Below are positions 1 through 7,982 of a stretch of DNA of 64,000 nucleotides, one piece after another. The translations under genes and the position numbers were made by a program. Within the stretch, counting starts at the first letter, position 1. Each line of letters starts with the position of its first letter. The DNA comes from Pseudoramibacter sp. (lineage in GTDB: Bacteria > Bacillota > Clostridia > Eubacteriales > Eubacteriaceae), in contig NZ_JAKVLT010000001.1 of the NCBI RefSeq assembly GCF_022484225.1, forward strand, positions 620,001 through 684,000, read 5' to 3'. The notes below the pieces were generated by a model. That model was not told the origin of the DNA, searched no databases, and saw nothing but the letters and a program-made list of their open reading frames with translations.

Positions 1-751
1 GGGCCACGGCGACCCGGGTATCTCCTTCGGAAATCCCCGCGCGCTTGAAGAAATTCTGAGTCGCCTGATAAGCCAGAATCGGCAGGTTGTTTTCGTGGCT
101 TAAATGGGCCAGAACAATCTGCTTGACACCGCTTTCCGCCAGGGCCACTGCCGTGTCTCCAGCCGTGTCGTTGGACAGATGCCCAACGTCACTGGCGATG
201 CGGTGCTTCAAATAATAGGGGTAGGGTCCCGTTTCGAGCATCGCGGTGTCGTGGTTGCTTTCAAGGACCACGAGATCCCGCCCTGACAAGGCCGCTTTGA
301 CTTCTGAGGACACCACACCGGTGTCCGTCGCGATGCCGATAGTGTGGCTGCCGCTGTCGAAGGTGAAGCCCACCGGGTCCGCCGCATCGTGGGAGATCGA
401 AAAGGTGCCGATCTCGAGATCGCCGATGTCAAAGGGCACGCCGGTCGCGAACAGCCGGATGTTATGGCCCTTGATTTTGCCGATATCCCCGGCCATGGCT
501 TCCCAGGTGGCGGCGTTGGCGTAAACCGGCAGATCGTAGCGCCGGGACAGCACCCCGACACCGTGAATGTGGTCCCGGTGTTCGTGGGTGACGAGAATCC
601 CGTCGATCTGCGCCGGCAGTTCGTCGATAGACGCCAGGCCCTGCTCGATCTTTTTCCCCGACAGCCCGGCATCCACGAGGAGCCGGGTCGCGCCGTGGGC
701 GACAAACAGACAGTTGCCTGAGGAACCGCTGTACAGACTGCAAAATTTCAT
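1..751 (-). CDS. walJ: WalJ/YycJ-type MBL-fold hydrolase (3' end cut by window)
   Basis: Metallo-beta-lactamase-fold protein of the WalJ (YycJ) family, which in Bacillus lies beside the WalRK cell-wall regulon genes and is linked to coordinating cell division with DNA replication. The ATG at 751 opens MKFCSLYSGSSGNC, the typical family N-terminus, followed by the metal-binding THEHRDH motif near residues 60-66, a second ligand region SHDAADPVG and a late SNHD motif. About 250 residues are visible; the reading frame runs off the left edge, so the C-terminus (normally about 260-265 residues) is missing. It is the last gene of the leftward block beyond murA. No walRK genes are visible in the window. 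The family assignment is firm; the exact role is inferred from homologues. Confidence 0.88.
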   Translation of the reverse strand, partial: MKFCSLYSGSSGNCLFVAHGATRLLVDAGLSGKKIEQGLASIDELPAQIDGILVTHEHRDHIHGVGVLSRRYDLPVYANAATWEAMAGDIGKIKGHNIRLFATGVPFDIGDLEIGTFSISHDAADPVGFTFDSGSHTIGIATDTGVVSSEVKAALSGRDLVVLESNHDTAMLETGPYPYYLKHRIASDVGHLSNDTAGDTAVALAESGVKQIVLAHLSHENNLPILAYQATQNFFKRAGISEGDTRVAVA

Positions 752-812
752 AAATACTTGCCTCACTGTGTTTTTTTATCTTAATTGGAAATCCTTAAAA
801 CGACGCAAAAAG

Positions 813-838
813 CAAACGCCCCGGAAAGGGGCGTAAAG
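813..838 (-). terminator. Probable terminator after murA
   Basis: A 7-bp GC-rich stem (ACGCCCC/GGGGCGT) with a 5-base loop lies just past the murA stop. On the minus strand it is followed by a T-rich but interrupted tract (TTTGCTTTTTG), so it is a moderate intrinsic terminator separating murA from walJ. Confidence 0.6.
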
Positions 839-857
839 CTTTGTTTAAGTATCGTGT

Positions 858-2144
858 TTAGTCTTCAGCCGGTTTGTCCACATGCACCCGGCGGATTTTC
901 GCGCCGAGGGCTCTGAAATTTTCTTCGAGGTTTTCGTAGCCCCGGTCGATGAACTTCAAACCAGTGATTTCTGACCGGCCATTGGCCACCAGCGCTGCGA
1001 TGACCATGGCTGCGCCGGCGCGGAGGTCGGTCGCCGCGATTTTCGTGCCTGACAGTTCCGGCACCCCTTCGATCATAGCCGTGCGGCCGTTGATCGTGAT
1101 TTTCGCGCCCATCTTGCGCAGTTCGTCCACGTATTTGAACCGGTTTTCAAAAATGCTTTCGTGGAGCTGGCTGTTGCCGTCGGCGATGGACATGAGCACC
1201 GCCATCGGCTGCTGGAGATCGGTCGGGAAGCCCGGGTAGGGCAGGGTCTTGACGTGGCAGCCCTTGAGGCGGCCGTCGTGGCTGACCCGCAGGCAGTCCC
1301 CGTTGACGTTTTCCACCGCCGCGCCCATTTCTTTGAGTTTCGCCGTCACACTTTCCATGTGTTTCGGGATGATGCCTTTGACGAGGACATCGCCGTTGGT
1401 CGCGGCCGCTGCCATCATGTATGTGCCTGCCGTGATCTGGTCCGGCACCACGGAATAAGAACAGGCGTGGAGAGCTTCGACGCCAGTAATGCGCAGGGTG
1501 TCAGTGCCGGCCCCTTTGATATTCGCGCCCATTTTATTGAGGAAGTTCGCCACGTCAACGATGTGGGGTTCCTTGGCGGCGTTTTCGATCACCGTGCGCC
1601 CTTCAGTGAGCACTGCGGCGAGCATGACGTTGATCGTGGCCCCGACGGACACGACGTCCATGTAGATGTTCGTGCCTTTGAGGGCGTCGGCTTTCATCTT
1701 CACGCAGCCGTGTTCAATGGTCACGTCCGCGCCCAGGGCTTCAAAGCCCTTGATGTGCTGGTCGATGGGCCGGTCGCCGATGTTGCAGCCCCCGGGCAGG
1801 GGGACAATCGCGTGGTGATAGCGGCCGAGGAGGGCACCTAAAAGATAGTAGGACGCGCGCATTTCACCGATTTCGTCCTGATAGGGTTCACAGTCGTAGG
1901 ACAGCTCATCCCGGGAATCGATGGTCAGCACGTCGTCGTGCCAGTCCACCTTCGCGCCGATGCGCTTTAAGATGTCCACCATCTTCCGCACGTCGTCAAT
2001 CTTCGGCACGTTGTCGATGGTCACGACATTGCGGCTCAAAAGGGCCGCCGGGATCAGGCCCAATACCGCGTTCTTCGCGCCCGTAATCTGCACTTCCCCT
2101 TTCAGGGGATATCCGCCTTCAATAATAAATTTATCCATGATCAT
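858..2144 (-). CDS. murA: UDP-N-acetylglucosamine 1-carboxyvinyltransferase
   Basis: MurA catalyses the first committed step of peptidoglycan synthesis, transferring enolpyruvate from PEP to UDP-GlcNAc in the cytoplasm. The 428-residue length is usual. Visible landmarks are the N-terminal TGAKNAVL substrate loop (residues 21-28), the catalytic loop [10 protein letters not shown] with the PEP-reactive Cys near 120 (Cys, so the fosfomycin-sensitive form) and the C-terminal [12 protein letters not shown] segment. The ATG at 2144 has GAAAGG five bases upstream; an in-frame ATG at 2138 is the alternative. It has its own promoter (about 2243-2270), divergent from dnaD. Firmicutes often have two MurA paralogues; which one this is cannot be told from the sequence alone. 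Confidence 0.95.
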   Translation of the reverse strand: MIMDKFIIEGGYPLKGEVQITGAKNAVLGLIPAALLSRNVVTIDNVPKIDDVRKMVDILKRIGAKVDWHDDVLTIDSRDELSYDCEPYQDEIGEMRASYYLLGALLGRYHHAIVPLPGGCNIGDRPIDQHIKGFEALGADVTIEHGCVKMKADALKGTNIYMDVVSVGATINVMLAAVLTEGRTVIENAAKEPHIVDVANFLNKMGANIKGAGTDTLRITGVEALHACSYSVVPDQITAGTYMMAAAATNGDVLVKGIIPKHMESVTAKLKEMGAAVENVNGDCLRVSHDGRLKGCHVKTLPYPGFPTDLQQPMAVLMSIADGNSQLHESIFENRFKYVDELRKMGAKITINGRTAMIEGVPELSGTKIAATDLRAGAAMVIAALVANGRSEITGLKFIDRGYENLEENFRALGAKIRRVHVDKPAED

Positions 2145-2242
2145 TCAAACCTTTCAAAAAAGCGGGCAAAAACTTGACCCGCTTATCTTCTTTCTTTATC
2201 CAATCTCAATTGACTTTTTATTCGCATTTTTAAACTGGTGAT

Positions 2243-2270
2243 ATTATATCACAATCCCCTAAATTATCAA
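2243..2270 (-). promoter_or_regulatory. murA promoter
   Basis: On the minus strand a TTGATA -35 box (2265-2270) and a TATAAT -10 box (2243-2248) are separated by 16 bp. The start point would fall around 2236, leaving a leader of roughly 90 bases before murA. Confidence 0.65.
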
Positions 2271-2302
2271 CGATTTGAAGATATTTCTTTTTAGGCGGAC
2301 TG

Positions 2303-2311
2303 TGTTATAAT
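2303..2311 (+). promoter_or_regulatory. dnaD extended -10 promoter
   Basis: TGTTATAAT is an extended -10 element 29 bases before the dnaD ATG. No good -35 hexamer is visible, which is usual for extended -10 promoters. It is divergent from the murA promoter. Confidence 0.55.
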
Positions 2312-2339
2312 AGTCAAAAATTAAGGATGGTCAGCGGAA

Positions 2340-3425
2340 ATGGATAATCAGCATTCGACGAAGTTTGTCTTCGATCAAGCCTACGAAAATTACGGCATCA
2401 CGCCGGTGGAAAATGTCTTTATCAATGTGTACATGCCCCAGGCCAACGGGGACTACGTCAAGGTCTACCTCTACGGCCTCAAACAGTGCTTCTCCAAGGC
2501 GGCGGTGCCCATCGACAACGAGCTCCTCTCCGAGGAACTCCACATCACCGAAGGGGACGTGCGCAAAGCCTGGGACTACTGGCAGCAGCAGGGCATTCTG
2601 TCGGTGCACTACAACGACAGCGGCCGGGCCGAAGTGCATTATTTCAGCATTCCGGCCCAGCTGCTCAATCCCCAGAAAACCGCCGTCCAAAACACCGCCC
2701 CTGATCCCAAACCTGAAACCGAACAGGAAGCTCGGGTGAAGGGGATGTTCGACAAAATCGAAGAGATGTTCAAATCCCCCTTGTCCCTGACCACCCTGTC
2801 GACTTTGTCCGGCTACCTCAAAGATTATCATTTTGAGCCGGAAACCGTCGTGCTCCTCGCGGAATACGCGATGAACCACATCGCCGGCAAGGGCACGGCT
2901 TTCACCCAGAAGCAGACGTGCCGGTACATGGACCGGGTCGCCGACGGCTGGCACGACGCCGGGGTCATCACCTACGAAGACGCGGAGGTGTACATCGCCG
3001 AGTCCAAAACCCGCCAAAAGCGCTACTACAAAGTGCTCGGCGTGCTCGGACAGCACCGCAGCCCCATGCGCTCGGAGCGCAAGCTCATCGACAAGTGGTT
3101 TGACACCTACCAGTTCAAGCCTGAAATCGTCGAAGCGGCCCTGAACCGGACGTCCAAACCGAATTTAAAATACGTCGACGGCATCCTGACCCGGTGGTAC
3201 CAGAGCGGGATCACCACTTTGGAAGGGGTCGAAAAAGAAGGGGAGACCTTCCGGAAAAACGCCCGGCCGAAAACACAGGAAACAGCTGCTGATGCCGCAG
3301 CCGATTCCGATTTGAAAGAACGCGAGGATTTAATCGACGCCCTCGCCGATCAGGATACCCAATCTTTATGGAGGCTCATCGATGAAAATGAACAAGCCAA
3401 TTCAAACTCCTCAGACCGTCATTGA
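2340..3425 (+). CDS. dnaD: DnaD-domain replication initiation protein
   Basis: DnaD-family protein of 361 residues. In Bacillus, DnaD helps DnaA recruit the helicase loader to oriC and also acts in replication restart. The N-terminal part (about 1-110) looks like a winged-helix domain. Two DnaD-type C-terminal repeats follow, seen as the paired YLKDYHFEPETVVLLAEYA (about 158-177) and YQFKPEIVEAALNRT segments, the latter followed by YVDGILTRWYQSGI, the characteristic DnaD tail. The gene overlaps the downstream loader ATPase by 44 bp, so the two are almost certainly co-translated. The ATG at 2340 follows AAGGA at a rather long distance (13 bases). DnaB (the helicase) is encoded at 33.2 kb. Confidence 0.85.
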   Translation: MDNQHSTKFVFDQAYENYGITPVENVFINVYMPQANGDYVKVYLYGLKQCFSKAAVPIDNELLSEELHITEGDVRKAWDYWQQQGILSVHYNDSGRAEVHYFSIPAQLLNPQKTAVQNTAPDPKPETEQEARVKGMFDKIEEMFKSPLSLTTLSTLSGYLKDYHFEPETVVLLAEYAMNHIAGKGTAFTQKQTCRYMDRVADGWHDAGVITYEDAEVYIAESKTRQKRYYKVLGVLGQHRSPMRSERKLIDKWFDTYQFKPEIVEAALNRTSKPNLKYVDGILTRWYQSGITTLEGVEKEGETFRKNARPKTQETAADAAADSDLKEREDLIDALADQDTQSLWRLIDENEQANSNSSDRH

Positions 3426-4374
3426 GGGCTTTCTCAATGAACGGAGCCGCCACTTGTTCCGGGAGCATCAGCGCATTCAGGCCCTTGAAAAGCGCGTCCC
3501 GGAACTGGCGGACCTCAAGCGCCGGCGGGATTTGGCCGGCACGGCGCTGGTCCGGGCCCGGCTCAAAGGGGACCCCGAAGCCAAAGCCGCTTACGACCAG
3601 ACCCTGGCCGAGCTTCAGCAGAAGAAAGAGGCCCTGCTCAAAGCAAGCGGTCTGAACCCAGAAGACCTCGCCGTCCATTATTGGTGTCCCGACTGCAAGG
3701 ACACAGGCTACCAGAACGGCGCCCCGTGCCACTGCCTGGTCCAGGCCCTGACCGACGCAGCCTTTTCCCGTTTCGACCTCCGGCCCAAAGCCCGGAATGA
3801 AAACTTCGATACCTTCAATCTGGCTTATTATCCCGACGAAAAGCCGGCCCAGGGCCCAAGTCCCCGGGCGTACATGGGGGCGATGAAAACCCTGATGATG
3901 CGCTACTGCGACCATTTCGAACATGAGCAGGACAGCTTTCTGTTTTACGGGCGGCCGGGTCTCGGGAAGACCTTTTTGTCCAACTGCGTCGCCAACGCCC
4001 TCATCGCCCGGCAGAAAAACGTCATCTACATCACGGCGGAACACCTCATCGATCTCGTCCGGGAAAACATCGCCAACAGCGGCGACGGTGCCTTGTACAC
4101 GAGCCTTCTGACCTGTGACCTCCTCATCATCGACGATTTGGGCGCCGAATACCAGACCGCGTTTTCCGACGACCAGCTCTTCCAGATCATCAACGACCGG
4201 ATCTTAGGCGGCGACAAGATGATCATCTCGTCGAACCTCACCCCGAAGGCCATCCAGTCCCGGTACAACACCCGCCTGGCCTCCCGCATGACTGGCTATT
4301 TCAAGGCCCTGCGTTTTACCGGCAACGACATCCGGATGCTCAAGAAGCAGTCGGCGCATCAGTCCAGAACTTAA
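3382..4374 (+). CDS. DnaC/DnaI-type helicase-loader ATPase
   Basis: AAA+ ATPase of 330 residues resembling DnaC/DnaI loaders, which place the replicative helicase on single-stranded DNA. An N-terminal charged helical region is followed by a four-cysteine cluster (WCPDCKDTGY then CHC, about residues 95-115) like the zinc site of DnaI. The AAA+ core has Walker A GRPGLGKT (about 190-197), Walker B LLIIDDLGAEY (about 247-257) and the sensor-1 stretch MIISSNL. GGAGG lies 8 bases before the ATG. Pairing with dnaD supports the loader role. No terminator precedes the tRNA promoter downstream. Confidence 0.87.
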   Translation: MKMNKPIQTPQTVIEGFLNERSRHLFREHQRIQALEKRVPELADLKRRRDLAGTALVRARLKGDPEAKAAYDQTLAELQQKKEALLKASGLNPEDLAVHYWCPDCKDTGYQNGAPCHCLVQALTDAAFSRFDLRPKARNENFDTFNLAYYPDEKPAQGPSPRAYMGAMKTLMMRYCDHFEHEQDSFLFYGRPGLGKTFLSNCVANALIARQKNVIYITAEHLIDLVRENIANSGDGALYTSLLTCDLLIIDDLGAEYQTAFSDDQLFQIINDRILGGDKMIISSNLTPKAIQSRYNTRLASRMTGYFKALRFTGNDIRMLKKQSAHQSRT

Positions 4375-4404
4375 CATTTTTTTGATCTTATTTGCATAAT
4401 TGGC

Positions 4405-4434
4405 TTGACAACCCCTGCCGATATCGTTTATAAT
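4405..4434 (+). promoter_or_regulatory. Strong tRNA promoter
   Basis: A consensus TTGACA (4405-4410) and consensus TATAAT (4429-4434) are separated by 18 bp. The start point would be about 4441, a dozen bases before the mature tRNA. Confidence 0.85.
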
Positions 4435-4452
4435 AACATCCGTATTTGAAAT

Positions 4453-4527
4453 AGGGGTATCGCCAAGCGGTAAGGCAATGGACTCTGACTCCATCATCCG
4501 CAGGTTCGAATCCTGCTACCCCCGCCA
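4453..4527 (+). tRNA. tRNA-Gln (anticodon CTG)
   Basis: The 75 bases fold as a cloverleaf: D stem GCC/GGC, anticodon stem ATGGA/TCCAT with loop CTCTGAC (anticodon CTG, reading CAG), T stem GCAGG/CCTGC with TTCGAAT loop, discriminator G73 and encoded CCA. The body closely matches bacterial tRNA-Gln. The first acceptor pair is odd: base 1 is A and base 72 is C, where most bacterial tRNA-Gln have U1-A72. A strong promoter precedes it and a terminator follows, so it is a single-gene unit. Confidence 0.93.
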
Positions 4528-4556
4528 TTGATCATAACATCCAGATCGGGTGTGTG

Positions 4557-4586
4557 AACAGACGTCTGTCGGCGTCTGTTTTTTTT
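4557..4586 (+). terminator. Terminator of tRNA-Gln
   Basis: An 8-bp stem (AACAGACG/CGTCTGTT) with an 8-base loop is followed by a run of eight T. Confidence 0.88.
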
Positions 4587-4628
4587 ATGGGTTTTGGGAA
4601 CGATTTCTCTGTTTTAATAGTGAAACCC

Positions 4629-4657
4629 TTGCCATTTTATTATAAATTGTATAAAAT
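4629..4657 (+). promoter_or_regulatory. ogt promoter
   Basis: TTGCCA (4629-4634), a 17-bp spacer and TAAAAT (4652-4657) lie about 40 bp before the ogt start codon. Confidence 0.55.
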
Positions 4658-4698
4658 ATAAGCTAGACGTATAGAGTTTGTCCTGAGGAGGAAAGGAA

Positions 4699-5196
4699 AT
4701 GAGTGAACATTACATCAATTATTTCAAACCGCCATTTGGCCTGCTGCTTTTAGAATCCACAGAAGATGTGCTGCTCCGGGTCCGATGGGTCAAATCCAAA
4801 GATGTTCCTGAAACCGAAACCCGGCCCATACTCGAAGAAACGAAAAAACAGCTCCAGGAATACTTCGACGGCAAGCGCCAGAATTTCGACTTGTCTTTCA
4901 ACGCCAGGGGCACCGCTTTTCAAAAAAAAGTGTGGAAAGTGCTTCGGCAGATTCCCTACGGAGAAATCAAATCCTATAAAGATATTGCCGACGCCATCAA
5001 CAATCCGACGGCGCCGAGGGCTGTGGGAAGAGCCAACAACAAGAATCCGTTAAACATCATCATCCCGTGCCACCGGGTCATCGCGACCAGCGGCCTTTTA
5101 ACCGGCTACGCCGGCGGGGTCGAAATCAAGAAGAAGCTCCTGGAGCTGGAACGCCATTATCTTCGCAATTTTGCCGAAAAAGCCAACGAATCGTGA
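4699..5196 (+). CDS. ogt: Methylated-DNA-protein-cysteine methyltransferase
   Basis: Suicide DNA-repair protein of 165 residues that removes alkyl groups from O6-alkylguanine onto its own cysteine. The C-terminal DNA-binding/active-site domain is complete: RQIPYGEIKSYKDIA, the arginine-finger region RAVGRANNKNP, the active-site IIPCHRVI (acceptor Cys about residue 124) and GYAGGVEIKKKLLELE. The N-terminal domain is short, as in Ogt rather than the Ada fusion. A strong GAGGAGGAAAGG site lies just before the ATG. It has its own promoter and is followed closely by the phasin-like gene. Confidence 0.93.
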   Translation: MSEHYINYFKPPFGLLLLESTEDVLLRVRWVKSKDVPETETRPILEETKKQLQEYFDGKRQNFDLSFNARGTAFQKKVWKVLRQIPYGEIKSYKDIADAINNPTAPRAVGRANNKNPLNIIIPCHRVIATSGLLTGYAGGVEIKKKLLELERHYLRNFAEKANES

Positions 5197-5236
5197 TATA
5201 ATAAAAACAAAAAATTAAAAACAAGGAGGTTCCAAA

Positions 5237-5611
5237 ATGGCCAGCCGTTTTAATTTTGGAGACGAATTTAAAAAAATCATTTTAGCCGGCGTCGGCGCTG
5301 CCGCCGTCACCGCTGAAAAAGCCGAACAGGTGGTGGATTACTGTGTGCAGAAAGGCGAAATGACCGTGGAACAGGGCAAAGTCGTCAACGAAGAACTGAA
5401 GCACAACGTCAAAGAAAAAGTCAACGCGACCCGGGAAAAATTCAAGAGACAGACAAAATTCGACGACGTGCTCAAAGCCGTCGACAATTTGTCCGACGAA
5501 GAGCTCGAAGCCCTGAAAAATAAACTCAATCAAAAACAGGACGAAAAAGCTGCAGACGTCGAAGAAGCCGACGTCGTCGATGACGAAGCTGACGAAGCAA
5601 AAGCTGAATAA
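5237..5611 (+). CDS. Phasin-like small helical protein
   Basis: A 124-residue protein with a short amphipathic N-terminal segment (FKKIILAGVGAAAVTAEKAE) followed by long charged helices likely to form a coiled coil and a very acidic C-terminal tail. It resembles the small phasin-related proteins that in Firmicutes are often encoded next to AarF/UbiB proteins. True phasins coat polyhydroxyalkanoate granules, but no PHA synthase is visible here and that role should not be assumed. AAGGAGG lies 7-8 bases before the ATG and the gene ends 9 bp before aarF, so the two are one transcription unit. A TATAAT-like element (about 5192-5201) precedes it. The function is unknown. Confidence 0.7.
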   Translation: MASRFNFGDEFKKIILAGVGAAAVTAEKAEQVVDYCVQKGEMTVEQGKVVNEELKHNVKEKVNATREKFKRQTKFDDVLKAVDNLSDEELEALKNKLNQKQDEKAADVEEADVVDDEADEAKAE

Positions 5612-5620
5612 CGCATTCCG

Positions 5621-7258
5621 ATGAACGATTCAAAAAAACTGCCTAGGGGCTACCGCCGAAAACGTGTGCGGGAGATCCTAGGCATTTTATCTAAGCACAA
5701 AATTAAAGAAGGGATTACTCCCGAAAAACTCCGGGCCATTGTCGAAGAACTTGGTCCGGTTTTTGTTAAAATCGGGCAGATTCTGTCCATGCGCCAGGAC
5801 GTCCTTCCCGAAGCCTACTGTGAAGAGCTCGCAAAGCTGCGCACCGACGTCATGCCCCTGCCCTTTCAGACCATCGCCGAAGTGCTCGAGTCGGCCTACA
5901 ACCAGCCCCTGCGGAAAATCTTCGCCCACATCGACCACGAACCTCTGGGCTCGGCGTCCATCGCCCAGGTGCACAAAGCCATTCTTCTTGACGGCACCCC
6001 GGTGGTCGTCAAGGTTCAGCGGCCGGGCATCGACGAAACCATGCGCATCGACCTGTCGATTTTGAGCCAGCTCACCTCACTGATCCAGCGCACCGGCATC
6101 ACCGGAGACGTCATCGACTTTAAAATGGTGCTCTCAGAAGTCGCTGCGACGGCCCGCCAGGAAATGGACTTCATGAACGAAGGCCACAACGCGGAAGTGT
6201 TCATGCACAACAACCGGGACATCCGCTACGTGGACAGCCCGAAAATCTTCAAGCATTACACCACATCAAAAGTCCTCATGATGTCCTACATGGACGGCGT
6301 CGACATCGACGAGACTGAACGCCTCAAAGAAGCAGGGTACGACCTCGGGGAAATCGCCCTGAAGCTCGAAGAAAATTACATCAAGCAGATCGTCGACGAC
6401 GCCTTTTTCCAGGCCGACCCCCATCCCGGCAACATCCGCATCCACGACGGTAAAATCGTGTGGATCGACCTGGGCATGATGGGCACCCTGAGCCGCCGGG
6501 ACTGTGAACTCTTCCGGGAAGCCATCGCCGCCGTGGCGAAAAAGGACATTCGCGCCATCAAGACCGTGGTCTTAAACCTCGGGGACCACGACGGTCCCAT
6601 CGACCACCCCCGCCTTTACGGCGATTTGTCAGACCTCATGGACGAGTACGGCAGTGTGGACATCGGCGACATGAGCCTGTCGGATTTTCTCCAGGATCTC
6701 CTTCACATCTGCAATCAAAACCACATCCAAATGCCCCGGGGCATCACGATGCTGGTCCGGGGGGTTATGACCCTGGAAACCGTCGTCGCCCGTCTGGACC
6801 CTCACGCGAGCATCGTCAGCGTCATGCAGCAGCACGTCATCAAGCCGTCCATCGAAAACATCGACTTGAAGACCACTGCGGAAAAACTGAGCCGGGGCCT
6901 CTTAAGCGCCGGCACCCATTCCCTGAAGCTGCCCGAAAGCCTGTTAAATCTCTCGGAAACCACCCTGAAGGGGCAGAGCAAAATCAATTTGGAAATTGTC
7001 GGCAGCGAAGCGCCGATCAAAAAGATCACAAAAATGGTCAACCGCCTCGTGTTGGCCATCATCACCGCCGCGCTGCTGCTGTCGTCGAGCTTTCTGGCCA
7101 CGACGGCCATGACGCCCCGGATTCTCGGCATTCCCGCCTTGGCCTTCGTCGGCTACCTCGGCGCCTTGGTGCTCGGGGGCGGCACCCTGTACAGCGTGTA
7201 CCGCAGCTGGCGGAAAAAACGCAAAAGGCTGCCGTTTTTCCCGAAGCACAAGCTCTAA
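5621..7258 (+). CDS. AarF/UbiB (ABC1) kinase-like membrane protein
   Basis: A 545-residue member of the atypical ABC1/UbiB kinase family, whose proteobacterial members support ubiquinone synthesis. The family hallmarks are present: the KxGQ region [12 protein letters not shown] (about 47-58), the alanine-rich loop [13 protein letters not shown], a catalytic lysine in VVVKVQRPG, a DPHPGN loop (QADPHPGNI, about 267-275) and the metal-binding IDLGMMG (about 285-291). Two hydrophobic helices at the C-terminus anchor it in the membrane. A clostridium of this type would be expected to lack ubiquinone, so the substrate is unknown; lipid handling is the general suspicion for the family. It sits 9 bp after the phasin-like gene and ends at a bidirectional terminator facing rpe. 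Confidence 0.88.
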   Translation: MNDSKKLPRGYRRKRVREILGILSKHKIKEGITPEKLRAIVEELGPVFVKIGQILSMRQDVLPEAYCEELAKLRTDVMPLPFQTIAEVLESAYNQPLRKIFAHIDHEPLGSASIAQVHKAILLDGTPVVVKVQRPGIDETMRIDLSILSQLTSLIQRTGITGDVIDFKMVLSEVAATARQEMDFMNEGHNAEVFMHNNRDIRYVDSPKIFKHYTTSKVLMMSYMDGVDIDETERLKEAGYDLGEIALKLEENYIKQIVDDAFFQADPHPGNIRIHDGKIVWIDLGMMGTLSRRDCELFREAIAAVAKKDIRAIKTVVLNLGDHDGPIDHPRLYGDLSDLMDEYGSVDIGDMSLSDFLQDLLHICNQNHIQMPRGITMLVRGVMTLETVVARLDPHASIVSVMQQHVIKPSIENIDLKTTAEKLSRGLLSAGTHSLKLPESLLNLSETTLKGQSKINLEIVGSEAPIKKITKMVNRLVLAIITAALLLSSSFLATTAMTPRILGIPALAFVGYLGALVLGGGTLYSVYRSWRKKRKRLPFFPKHKL

Positions 7259-7260
7259 AA

Positions 7261-7302
7261 AAAAGACCTGATTCATATTTTTTATGAATCAGGTCTTTTG
7301 TG
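7261..7302. terminator. Bidirectional terminator between aarF and rpe
   Basis: A perfect 17-bp inverted repeat (7261-7277 and 7283-7299) with a five-T loop carries A4 and T4 tracts at its ends, so it can terminate both convergent genes. Confidence 0.9.
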
Positions 7303-7306
7303 TTGC

Positions 7307-7957
7307 TTAAAATAATTTTTTAAATTTCCGGATGTTTTCAGCGATGTCCCCTTTGAACAGGCAGGAGCCCGACACGATGGTGTCCACGCCGGCATCGAGA
7401 ATTTCCGGCAGGGTTTTGAAGTTCACGCCGCCGTCTACCTCCAAGCGGATATCCCGGCCGGAGGCGTCGATCATCTGGCGGATGGCCTTCAGTCGGTTCG
7501 TGGTTTCCGGAATGTAGGACTGACCGCCAAAGCCGGGATGAACCCCCATGACGAGCACCATGTCCACCCGGTCGAGGCAGGGCTTTACGGCGTCCACCGG
7601 CGTTTCCGGCGAAATGACCACCGCCGGGTGGCAGCCGAATTTTTCAATGGCGTCGAGGCAGGCGTCAGTGTCGTCCGGCGATTCCACGTGAACGGTGATG
7701 GTGTCAGCGCCGGCTTTGGCGAAGCGTTCGATGTAGGACAGGGGATGGGTGATCATCAGGTGAACGTCGAAGGGCAGATCCACCGTCTTTCGGATCTGGG
7801 CCACCTGATCCGGCCCCATGGTGATATTCGGCACAAAGTGGCCGTCCATGATGTCCACGTGCAGCCAGTCGGTGCCGGCTTTTTCTGCTTCCTGCAAATG
7901 GGCGCCCAGGCGCGTGAAGTCCGCGCTGAGCATCGAAATCGAAATCAATTTTTTCAT
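7307..7957 (-). CDS. rpe: Ribulose-phosphate 3-epimerase family protein
   Basis: TIM-barrel epimerase of 216 residues; the family interconverts ribulose 5-phosphate and xylulose 5-phosphate. Conserved parts include HVDIMDGHFVPNITMG (active-site His and Asp), DVHLMI, ITVHVE, PGFGGQ, LEVDGGV and a phosphate-binding VSGSCLF. Two loops differ from typical Rpe: the start reads ISISMLSADF where IAPSILSADF is usual, and the sixth-strand loop reads VMGVHPGFGGQ where VMTVNPGFGGQ is usual, with ISPETP in place of NPATP. It is the last gene after gyrA (25 bp gap). In Bacillus, rpe lies between rsgA and thiN, and there is none at that place in this window. Rpe is the likeliest function; a related sugar-phosphate epimerase is possible. 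Confidence 0.85.
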   Translation of the reverse strand: MKKLISISMLSADFTRLGAHLQEAEKAGTDWLHVDIMDGHFVPNITMGPDQVAQIRKTVDLPFDVHLMITHPLSYIERFAKAGADTITVHVESPDDTDACLDAIEKFGCHPAVVISPETPVDAVKPCLDRVDMVLVMGVHPGFGGQSYIPETTNRLKAIRQMIDASGRDIRLEVDGGVNFKTLPEILDAGVDTIVSGSCLFKGDIAENIRKFKKLF

Positions 7958-7982
7958 GGTTTTTCCCCTTTATTTTTTGATT

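Noticed and set aside
7680-7700. CACGTG-containing near-parS sequences in rpe and in parA (about 25098)
   Set aside because: Each has four or more mismatches to the parS consensus outside the CACGTG core.
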